Positions 55,952-64,000 of a stretch of DNA of 64,000 nucleotides are shown in pieces. The notes below the pieces were generated by a model that saw only the letters and a program-made list of their open reading frames with translations, ran no database searches and was not told where the DNA came from. The stretch lies in NCBI RefSeq assembly GCF_000969605.1, contig NZ_JZUE01000007.1, positions 216,637 through 280,636 of the forward strand, written 5' to 3'. The stretch's first letter is position 1. Every line of letters starts with the position of its first letter. Source of the stretch: Aquincola tertiaricarbonis. GTDB taxonomy: Bacteria > Pseudomonadota > Gammaproteobacteria > Burkholderiales > Burkholderiaceae_C. Made by a program: the position numbers and the translations under genes.

Positions 55952-57466
55952 CTAGAAGCCCGCCGGAGCGCGGGTGTGCCAGTCGGTGGCCTGCTGGAAG
56001 GCATGGGCGGCATGCAGCAGGGTGCCTTCGGCGAAGTAGTTGCCGATGAGCTGCAGGCCCACCGGCATGCCGCCGTCGCCGGTGCCGGCCGGCACGCTCA
56101 TGCCGGGCAGGCCGGCCAGGCTGGCGGGCAGCGTGAAGATGTCGGCCAGGTAGGCCTTCACCGGGTCGTTGCCCTGCTCGCCCAGATGCCAGGCCACGCT
56201 GGGCGCCACCGGGCCGGCGATCACGTCGCAGTCGCGGAAGCAGGCCTGGAAGTCGTCGGCGATCATGCGGCGCAGCTTCTGCGCCTGCAGGTAGTAGGCG
56301 TCGTAGTAGCCGTGGCTCAGCACGTAGGTGCCGATCATGATCCGGCGCTGCACCTCGGCGCCGAAGCCTTCGGCGCGCGACTTCTTGTACATGTCGAGCA
56401 GGTCGGCGTACTTGTCGGCCCGGTGGCCGAACTTGACGCCGTCGAAGCGGCTCAGGTTCGAGCTCGCCTCGGCCGGCGCGATGATGTAGTACACGGGGAT
56501 CGACAGCTCGGTGCGCGGCAGGCTCACGTCCACCAGCGTGGCGCCGAGCTTCTGCAGCTCGGCCAGCGCCGCGCGCACCGTGCCCTCCACATCGGCCGCC
56601 AGCGCCTGCGGGAAGAACTCCTTCGGCAGGCCGATGCGCAGGCCTTTCAGCGGCTGGGCGGCGGTGGCGCCTTCACGCGGCGCCAGCATTTGCGCATGGA
56701 AGTCCTGCGGCGGCCGCTCGGCGCTGGTGGCGTCGCGCGGGTCGAAGCCGCTCATCGCCGACAGCAGTAGCGCGCAGTCCTCGGCGCTGCGGGCCAGCGG
56801 GCCGGCCTGGTCCAGGCTGGAGGCGAAGGCAATCATCCCGTATCGCGAGCACACGCCGTAGGTCGGCTTGATGCCGGTCACGCCCGAGAAGCTGGCCGGC
56901 TGGCGAATGGAGCCGCCGGTGTCGGTGCCGGTGGCGGCAGGCAGCAGCCGCGCGGCAACGGCCGCGGCCGAGCCGCCCGAGGAGCCGCCCGGCACCCGCG
57001 TGGTGTCCCAGGGGTTGCGTACGGCGCCGTAGGCCGAGTTCTCGTTGGCCGAACCCATCGCGAACTCGTCGCAGTTGAGCTTGCCCAGGCTCACCATGCC
57101 GGCGCCGGCCACGCCATCGGCGCCGCGGCCCAGGCGAGCCACCACGGTGGCGTCGAACGGGCTGCGGTAGCCGGCCAGCATCTTCGAGCCGGCGGTGGTG
57201 GGCGCGTCGGCGGTGACGAACACGTCCTTGTGCGCGATGGGCACGCCGGTCAGCGCATGGGCCTGGCCAGCGGCGCGGCGTGCGTCGGCGGCACGGGCCT
57301 GCGCCAGCGCGTTGTCGGCGTCCAGGTGCAGGAAGCTTCCGAGTTGCGCATGGCCTTCGGCGCGCGACAGCAGCGCCTGCGTCAGCTCGACGCTGGAGAC
57401 TTCGCCCGCGGCCAGCGCGGCGGACAGCGCGGCCACGCCGCGCGTGTGGAGGTCGGCGCCGCTCAT
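55952..57466 (-). CDS. gatA: Asp-tRNA(Asn)/Glu-tRNA(Gln) amidotransferase subunit A
   Basis: Glutaminase subunit of GatCAB, 504 residues, of the amidase signature family. The Ser-cisSer-Lys triad is in place: Lys in GVPIAHKD, the Ser pair in [14 protein letters not shown], and [26 protein letters not shown]. It releases ammonia from glutamine and channels it to GatB. ATGA overlap with gatC shows the order gatC-gatA-gatB. Confidence 0.98.
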   Translation of the reverse strand: MSGADLHTRGVAALSAALAAGEVSSVELTQALLSRAEGHAQLGSFLHLDADNALAQARAADARRAAGQAHALTGVPIAHKDVFVTADAPTTAGSKMLAGYRSPFDATVVARLGRGADGVAGAGMVSLGKLNCDEFAMGSANENSAYGAVRNPWDTTRVPGGSSGGSAAAVAARLLPAATGTDTGGSIRQPASFSGVTGIKPTYGVCSRYGMIAFASSLDQAGPLARSAEDCALLLSAMSGFDPRDATSAERPPQDFHAQMLAPREGATAAQPLKGLRIGLPKEFFPQALAADVEGTVRAALAELQKLGATLVDVSLPRTELSIPVYYIIAPAEASSNLSRFDGVKFGHRADKYADLLDMYKKSRAEGFGAEVQRRIMIGTYVLSHGYYDAYYLQAQKLRRMIADDFQACFRDCDVIAGPVAPSVAWHLGEQGNDPVKAYLADIFTLPASLAGLPGMSVPAGTGDGGMPVGLQLIGNYFAEGTLLHAAHAFQQATDWHTRAPAGF

Positions 57467-57762
57467 TCGATCACCTTGGGCACGAGGAACAGGCCGTCCT
57501 GCACGGCCGGGGCGCTGCGCTGGTTGGCTTCACGCTCGTTCGATTCGGTCACGGCGTCCTCGCGCAGGCGCAGCTGCACGGCCTGCACGGCGGACAGCGG
57601 GGTGTACAGCGGCTCGACGCCGCTGGTGTCCACGGCGCTCATGCGTTCGACGATGCCGAAAAAGCCGTTGAGCTGCTCCAGCAACTCGGTGCGGGCTTCA
57701 GGCTTGAGTTCCAGCCGCGCCAGATGCGCGATGCGGCTCACGTCCTCGGGGGTCAGGGCCAT
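57463..57762 (-). CDS. gatC: Asp-tRNA(Asn)/Glu-tRNA(Gln) amidotransferase subunit C
   Basis: Small 99-residue subunit that wraps GatA and GatB together. [19 protein letters not shown] is the family start and the tail ends [36 protein letters not shown] at 57762 was chosen because homology begins there; a longer frame to 57882 runs into the divergent promoter region. First gene of gatCAB. Confidence 0.96.
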   Translation of the reverse strand: MALTPEDVSRIAHLARLELKPEARTELLEQLNGFFGIVERMSAVDTSGVEPLYTPLSAVQAVQLRLREDAVTESNEREANQRSAPAVQDGLFLVPKVIE

Positions 57763-59151
<1,389 letters not shown>

Positions 59152-59241
59152 ACCGCCGACACTGCTGCCACGGGCCGGCGCGTGCAGCATCACGTGGCCG
59201 GCCTTGCCGCATCTGAGCACCTGACTTCCTGAGCCGACACC

Positions 59242-60162
59242 ATGCAGTTGGGCACCCTCGACCGCACTCCCCCGCCCTTCTTCCGCCAGGGCGTGTCGGC
59301 ACTCACCAAGCTGCTGTTCTGCTCCGCGCTGGCCGTGTTCCTGATGGTGGCCGATGGGCGCTTCCAGCTTGTGGTCACCGCACGTGCGGTGCTGGCCACC
59401 GCGCTGCTGCCGGTGGAGCGCGCGCTGATGGTGCCGCGCGAGATCCTGCTCGGCGGCCGCGACTACCTGGAAGGCATCAGCCAGGCCCGTGCGGCCGAGG
59501 ACGCGGCCCGGGTGCAGATGGTTCGCCAGGCCGAGCGCGTGGCGCAGGTGGACCTGCTGGAACGCGAGAACCAACGCCTGCGCGCGCTGCTGGAGCTGCG
59601 GCCCGCGGTGACGGTCCGCTCGCTGGCGGCCGAGGTGCTGTACGAGGCGGCCGACCCCTTCTCGCGCAAGGTGTTCATCGACCGCGGCGAGCGCCATGGC
59701 GTGGTGACCGCATCGCCGGTGGTCAATGAATCGGGCGTGATGGGCCAGGTGACACGCGTGTACCCGCTGACCGCCGAAGTGACGCTGCTGACCGACAAGG
59801 ACGCCGCCATCCCAGTGCTGAACACCCGCACCCAGCAGCGCAGCGCCGCCTTCGGCGGGCCCGGCCAGGGCGCCGCGCTGGAGCTTCGCTACATGGCCGC
59901 CAACTCCGACGTGAAGGTGGGCGACGTGCTCACCACCTCCGGCGTGGACGGCGTGTACCCGTCAGGCCTGCCGGTGGCCACCGTGGCTGCGGTGGAACGC
60001 CAGGCGGATGCAGGATTCGCCCGCATCACGCTGCAACCTTCGGCGCCGCTGGACGGCGTGCGCCATGTGCTGGTGCTGGAGCCGCTGAGCACCCAATTGC
60101 CGCCGCCCCCGCCGCCGGAGCCGGAAGCCAAGGTCGACCCCCGGAGCAAGCGCAAGCCATGA
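59242..60162 (+). CDS. mreC: Rod-shape-determining protein MreC
   Basis: Single-pass periplasmic scaffold of 306 residues linking MreB to PBP2. A membrane helix lies near 23-45, then a coiled coil (about 75-115, AEDAARVQMVRQAERVAQVDLLERENQRLRALL) and the two-barrel domain with NESGVMGQVTRVYPLTAEVTLLTDKDAAIPV and GDVLTTSGVDGVYPSGLPVATV. The C-terminal tail is proline-rich (PPPPPPEPE) and basic. It overlaps mreD by four bases. Confidence 0.96.
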   Translation: MQLGTLDRTPPPFFRQGVSALTKLLFCSALAVFLMVADGRFQLVVTARAVLATALLPVERALMVPREILLGGRDYLEGISQARAAEDAARVQMVRQAERVAQVDLLERENQRLRALLELRPAVTVRSLAAEVLYEAADPFSRKVFIDRGERHGVVTASPVVNESGVMGQVTRVYPLTAEVTLLTDKDAAIPVLNTRTQQRSAAFGGPGQGAALELRYMAANSDVKVGDVLTTSGVDGVYPSGLPVATVAAVERQADAGFARITLQPSAPLDGVRHVLVLEPLSTQLPPPPPPEPEAKVDPRSKRKP

Positions 60163-60680
60163 TCATGCCGCGCGGGTCGGACCAGCTGCTGCTGCCGGCC
60201 AATCCCTTCTTCGTCTGGTTCACGCTGCTGTTCGCGCTGGTGTTCAACCTGCTGCCGTTCGGCCGTGAACCGGCGATGCCGGACCTGCTGGCGCTGGTGC
60301 TGGTGTTCTGGAACGTGCACCAGCCGCGCCGGGTCGGCGTGGGCGCCGCCTTCGTGTTCGGCCTGCTGATGGACGTGCACGAGGCCGCGCTGCTCGGACA
60401 GCACGCGCTCGCCTACACGCTGCTGTCGTTCTTCGCCATCACCATTCACCGCCGGCTGCGCTGGTTCAGCCTGCCGGCGCAGGCGCTGCATGTGCTGCCG
60501 CTGTTCGCCGCCGCGCATGCGGTGTCCATCATCGTGCGGCTGGCCGCCGGCGGCATGCTGCCGGGCTGGCAGATCCTCTGGGCGCCGGTGATCGAGTCGG
60601 CCTTGTGGCTGCCGGCAACGTGGCTGCTGCTGGCGCCGCAGCGCCGCGCGCCCGATCCGGATCAGAATCGACCGCTGTGA
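60159..60680 (+). CDS. mreD: Rod-shape-determining protein MreD
   Basis: Integral membrane protein, 173 residues, with five or six helices. Features include an early LLPANPFFVWFTLLFALVFNLLPFG and the mid segment PDLLALVLVFWNVHQPRRVGVGAAFVFGLLMDVHEAALLGQHALAYTLL, characteristic of proteobacterial MreD. It overlaps both mreC (ATGA) and mrdA (GTGA), so the three proteins are probably made in step. Confidence 0.95.
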   Translation: MIMPRGSDQLLLPANPFFVWFTLLFALVFNLLPFGREPAMPDLLALVLVFWNVHQPRRVGVGAAFVFGLLMDVHEAALLGQHALAYTLLSFFAITIHRRLRWFSLPAQALHVLPLFAAAHAVSIIVRLAAGGMLPGWQILWAPVIESALWLPATWLLLAPQRRAPDPDQNRPL

Positions 60681-62773
60681 CCGAGATCAAGAACCTCGAA
60701 CGCGAGATGAGCCGCTTCCGCGGCCGTCTGCTGGCTGCGGCCGTCTTCGTGCTGTTCGGCTTCGGGCTGATCGCCGCGCGCATGGTGCACCTGCAGGTGG
60801 TGCGCCACGAAGAGCTGGCGACGCGGGCCGAGGCCAACCGCATCGCCGTGCTGCCGGTGGTGCCCAACCGCGGGCTCATCGTCGACCGCAACGGCGTGGT
60901 GCTGGCCACCAACTATTCGGCCTACACGCTGGAGATCACGCCTTCCAAGGTGCACGACCTGGAAGCCACCATCGATTCGCTGGCGAAGCTGGTGGACATC
61001 CAGCCGCGCGATCGCCGCCGCTTCAAGCGGCTGATGGAGGAAAGCAAGAGCTTCGAGTCGCTGCCCATCCGCACCAAGCTCGACGACGCCGAGGTGGCGC
61101 GCTTCATGGCGCAGCGCTTCCGCTACCCCGGCGTGGACGTGCGCGCCCGGCTGTTCCGCAACTATCCGCTGGGCGAAGTGGGTGCGCATGTGGTGGGCTA
61201 CATCGGCCGCATCAACCAGACCGAGAAGAAGGCGATGGAGGACTGGGACGAGGATGTCCAGGCCAACTACCGCGGCACCGAGGTCATCGGCAAGCTGGGC
61301 GTGGAGCAGAGCTACGAGCGCGAGCTGCACGGCCAGACGGGCTTCGAGGAGGTGGAGACCAGCGCCGGCGGCCGCGCCGTGCGTCGGTTGAAGAGCCATC
61401 CCTCCACGCCCGGCAACACCCTGGTGCTGTCGCTCGACATCAAGCTGCAGGCGCTGGTGGAACAGATGTTCGGCGACCGCCGTGGCGCGCTGGTGGCCAT
61501 CGACCCGCGCAACGGCGAGGTGCTGGCGTTCGTCAGCAAGCCCACCTTCGACCCCAACCTGTTCGTCGACGGCATCGACTACGACAGCTGGAAGGAACTC
61601 AACGAGTCCATCGACCGGCCGCTGCTGAACCGTGCGCTGCGCGGCACGTACCCGCCGGGCTCCACCTTCAAGCCCTTCATGGCGCTGGCTGCGCTCAACA
61701 GCGGCAAGCGCAGCGGCGGCGCGGTGGTGCAGGACAACGGCAGCTTCGTCTTCGGCAACCACACCTTCCGCAGCCACGGCGACAAGGGCCTCGGGCCGGT
61801 GGACATGTACCGCTCCATCGTCAAGTCCAGCAACGTCTACTACTACTCGCTGGCCAACGAGATGGGCGTGGACCTGATGCACGAGCAGCTGTCGCCGCTG
61901 GGCTTCGGCCGCCGCACCGGCATCGACCTGGAAGGCGAAAGCGCCGGCCTGCTGCCTTCCACCGCCTGGAAGAAGCGGGCCTACAAGCGGCCCGAGCAGC
62001 AGCGCTGGTACTCGGGCGAGACCATCTCGCTGGGCATCGGCCAGGGCTACAACAACTTCACCATGCTGCAGCTGGCCAGCGCCACGGCCACGCTGGTGGC
62101 CGGCGGCCAGCGCTTCCAGCCGCGGCTGGTGCGGGAGGTGGAGAACGTGGTCACGCACCAGAAGACACGCGTCTCCGGCGACGCGCTGGAACCGCTGGCC
62201 TACAAGCCGGAGCATGTGTCGCTGATCCTGCGTGCGCTGCACGGCGTGACGCAGGAGGGCACCTCCACGCCGGTGTTCGCCGGCGCGCCCTACAAGACCG
62301 GCGGCAAGACCGGCACCGCGCAGGCGGTGGGCGTACGCGCCAATGAGAAGTACAACGCCGCCAAGCTCAGCGAGTACCAGCGCGACCACTCGGTGTACAT
62401 GGCGTTCGCGCCGCTGGAAGCCCCGACCATCGCGCTGGCGGTGATCGTGGAGAACGCCGGCTGGGGCGCGGCTGCCGCGGCGCCGATCGCCCGCCGGGTG
62501 TTCGACTACGCGCTGCAGGGCCTGTGGCCCAACGACGAGGACATGGCCCTGACCCAGCAGGGCAAGTCCGGCGCCCCCTTCGGCACACCGCGCCAGGCGG
62601 CCGACGTGCCCTTGCCCGGCGGCACCGCCATGGCCGGCCTGCCCGGCGTGGCGCTGGACGTGGGCAGCGAGCGCGGTGCACCGGCGCCGGTGCCCGCGGT
62701 GCCGCCTGCACCGCCCGCCTCGGCGGCGCAGCAGGTGGCGCAGAGCGCGCCGCACAACCGGGCGACACGATGA
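60677..62773 (+). CDS. mrdA: Penicillin-binding protein 2 (elongation transpeptidase)
   Basis: Class B PBP of 698 residues that cross-links peptidoglycan during elongation. A membrane helix at about 20-42, dimerisation domain to about 240, then transpeptidase: active Ser S329 in PPGSTFKPF (S330 in E. coli PBP2), SSN in VKSSNVYYYSLA, and K544 in KTGTAQ. The GTG at 60677 overlaps the mreD stop and gives the family start. The final 80 residues are a Pro/Ala-rich periplasmic tail longer than in E. coli (633). Confidence 0.97.
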   Translation: MTEIKNLEREMSRFRGRLLAAAVFVLFGFGLIAARMVHLQVVRHEELATRAEANRIAVLPVVPNRGLIVDRNGVVLATNYSAYTLEITPSKVHDLEATIDSLAKLVDIQPRDRRRFKRLMEESKSFESLPIRTKLDDAEVARFMAQRFRYPGVDVRARLFRNYPLGEVGAHVVGYIGRINQTEKKAMEDWDEDVQANYRGTEVIGKLGVEQSYERELHGQTGFEEVETSAGGRAVRRLKSHPSTPGNTLVLSLDIKLQALVEQMFGDRRGALVAIDPRNGEVLAFVSKPTFDPNLFVDGIDYDSWKELNESIDRPLLNRALRGTYPPGSTFKPFMALAALNSGKRSGGAVVQDNGSFVFGNHTFRSHGDKGLGPVDMYRSIVKSSNVYYYSLANEMGVDLMHEQLSPLGFGRRTGIDLEGESAGLLPSTAWKKRAYKRPEQQRWYSGETISLGIGQGYNNFTMLQLASATATLVAGGQRFQPRLVREVENVVTHQKTRVSGDALEPLAYKPEHVSLILRALHGVTQEGTSTPVFAGAPYKTGGKTGTAQAVGVRANEKYNAAKLSEYQRDHSVYMAFAPLEAPTIALAVIVENAGWGAAAAAPIARRVFDYALQGLWPNDEDMALTQQGKSGAPFGTPRQAADVPLPGGTAMAGLPGVALDVGSERGAPAPVPAVPPAPPASAAQQVAQSAPHNRATR

Positions 62774-63924
62774 GCGCGGTGATCGAACGCCCTTCGCTGT
62801 GGGTCCGCCTGCGGCCGCTGTTCATCGGCTACGACTACTGGCTGATCATCGGCATCTTGATGCTGGCCGGCGCTGGCCTGGTGGCCATGTATTCCGCCGG
62901 CTACGACCACGGCACCCGCTTCGTGGACCATGGCCGCAACATGCTGCTGGGCGCCGCGGTGCTGCTGGTAGTGGCGCAGGTGCCGCCGCAGCGGCTGATG
63001 ATGCTGGCCGTGCCCATCTACGTGGTGGGCGTGGCGCTGCTGGTGGCCACGGCCATCTTCGGCGTCACCAAGAAGGGCGCCACCCGCTGGCTGGACGTGG
63101 GCGTGGTGGTGCAGCCCAGCGAGATCCTGAAGATCGGCATGCCGCTGATGATGGCCTGGTGGTTCCAGAAGCGCGAAGGCCAGTTGCGCGCGCTGGACTT
63201 CGCGGTGGGCGGGCTGATCCTGGCCGTGCCGGTGGGCCTGGTGATGAAGCAGCCCGACCTGGGCACCGCCATCCTCATCCTGGCCGGCGGGCTGTACGTG
63301 ATGTTCTTTGCCGGCCTGAGCTGGAAGCTCATCCTGCCGGTCATCGTGCTCGGCGGCGTGGGCATCACCGCGCTGGTGTTGTCGGAAGACGCGATCTGCC
63401 AGCCCGACGTCGTGTGGCCGGTGCTGCGGGAGTACCAGAAGCATCGCGTGTGCACCCTGCTCGATCCCACGCAGGACCCGCTGGGCAAGGGCTTCCACAT
63501 CATCCAGGGCATGATCGCCATCGGCTCCGGTGGCATCCACGGCAAGGGCTTCATGAACGGCACCCAGACGCACCTGGAGTTCATCCCCGAGCGCACCACC
63601 GACTTCATCTTCGCCGCCTTCAGCGAGGAGTTCGGCCTGGCCGGCGTGGCCGGTCTGCTACTCGGCTTCACCTTCCTGCTGTTCCGCGGCCTGATGATCG
63701 CGGCCGAGGCGCCCACCGTCTTCGCCCGCCTGCTGGCCGGGGCGCTGTCGTTGTCCATCTTCACCTACTGCTTCGTGAACATGGGCATGGTCAGCGGCAT
63801 CCTGCCGGTGGTGGGCGTGCCGCTGCCCTTCGTCAGCTATGGCGGCACCGCCATGGTCACCATGGGCCTTGGGCTGGGCATCCTCATGTCCATCGCCAAG
63901 AGCCGGCGGCTGATGCAGAGCTAG
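62770..63924 (+). CDS. rodA: Peptidoglycan glycosyltransferase RodA
   Basis: SEDS-family polymerase of 384 residues that builds glycan strands from lipid II with PBP2. About ten helices. Signature blocks are KKGATRWLDVGVVVQPSEILKIGMPLMMAW, KQPDLGTAILILAGGLYVMFFAG with the catalytic-loop Asp, and GFMNGTQTHLEFIPERTTDFIFAAFSEEFGLAG, ending PLPFVSYGGTAMVTMGLGLGILMSI. ATGA overlap with mrdA. Last gene of the operon; a large hairpin starts at its stop codon. Confidence 0.97.
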   Translation: MSAVIERPSLWVRLRPLFIGYDYWLIIGILMLAGAGLVAMYSAGYDHGTRFVDHGRNMLLGAAVLLVVAQVPPQRLMMLAVPIYVVGVALLVATAIFGVTKKGATRWLDVGVVVQPSEILKIGMPLMMAWWFQKREGQLRALDFAVGGLILAVPVGLVMKQPDLGTAILILAGGLYVMFFAGLSWKLILPVIVLGGVGITALVLSEDAICQPDVVWPVLREYQKHRVCTLLDPTQDPLGKGFHIIQGMIAIGSGGIHGKGFMNGTQTHLEFIPERTTDFIFAAFSEEFGLAGVAGLLLGFTFLLFRGLMIAAEAPTVFARLLAGALSLSIFTYCFVNMGMVSGILPVVGVPLPFVSYGGTAMVTMGLGLGILMSIAKSRRLMQS

Positions 63925-63958
63925 GAGTCTGCGCGGCAGAAGCCGCGCCGCCTCCTAG
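63921..63958 (+). terminator. Two-tier hairpin at the end of the mre-rodA operon
   Basis: Outer arms CTAGGAG and CTCCTAG enclose a three-by-three internal loop and an inner stem GCGCGGC-AGAA-GCCGCGC. It begins within the rodA stop codon. No T-run follows, so it may end transcription with Rho or protect the mRNA 3' end. The remaining 42 bases to the window edge show no gene. Confidence 0.6.
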
Positions 63959-64000
63959 CCTGCGGCTCTACGCACGGCTCCCCCGAGCCCCCTCCGAGAG

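Overview
The window looks like a chromosomal segment of a high-GC betaproteobacterium of the order Burkholderiales, most like the Rubrivivax/Leptothrix/Aquincola group. The basis is the strong G/C bias at third codon positions, the Bug-type solute receptor, Burkholderia-type general porins, a PhaB-like reductase, and GatCAB next to mreBCD-mrdA-rodA. No tRNA, rRNA, CRISPR array, transposase or phage gene was seen. Genes are densely packed. Many neighbours overlap by 4 to 11 bases, often with GTG or TTG starts that suggest translational coupling.

Bases 1-19475 hold a minus-strand nitrogen and pyrimidine block. In transcription order it contains a nucleoside-type (BMP) ABC transporter, homologues of the URC uracil-catabolism proteins (URC1, GTP cyclohydrolase II-like, and URC4, DUF1688), a PhaB-like reductase, a two-component system, a nitrate/cyanate-type ABC transporter with cyanase, a DUF1348 protein, uracil phosphoribosyltransferase (upp) and a cytosine deaminase cut by the window edge. 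The transporter is split by a plus-strand cassette of two family-3 periplasmic binding proteins flanking a membrane diguanylate cyclase (12918-15796). A 3' remnant of a polysaccharide deacetylase lies behind the reductase.

Bases 19624-29953 carry a DUF898/M48 protease pair, purB, pyrF, a 1075-residue hybrid sensor kinase, a porin, a Bug receptor and a possible 53-residue protein. Bases 30113-40703 form a peptide-uptake region: a Yej/Opp-type ABC transporter (fused double ATPase and two permeases) with no binding-protein gene of its own, a second porin with a clear terminator, and three tandem 609-613 residue family-5 binding proteins transcribed divergently from the porin. The shared intergenic region contains a perfect palindrome and an 11-base-period GTCAT repeat. 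An ECF sigma/anti-sigma pair, AmpG and a second M48 protease follow.

Bases 44732-52148 are the most intriguing part. A 1136-residue protein joins a FecR domain, TPR repeats and a probable outer-membrane barrel. It is followed by a small secreted protein and preceded by a CHASE2 adenylate cyclase, a Crp-type regulator that keeps its cAMP-binding residues, and a PAS-LuxR regulator. This reads as a self-contained cAMP circuit coupled to an envelope protein. A shared AT-rich motif upstream of two of these genes is a candidate binding site.

Bases 52288-63958 are core genome: xth divergent from pyrE, a DUF4124 protein, gatCAB on the minus strand, and mreBCD-mrdA-rodA on the plus strand ending in a strong hairpin.
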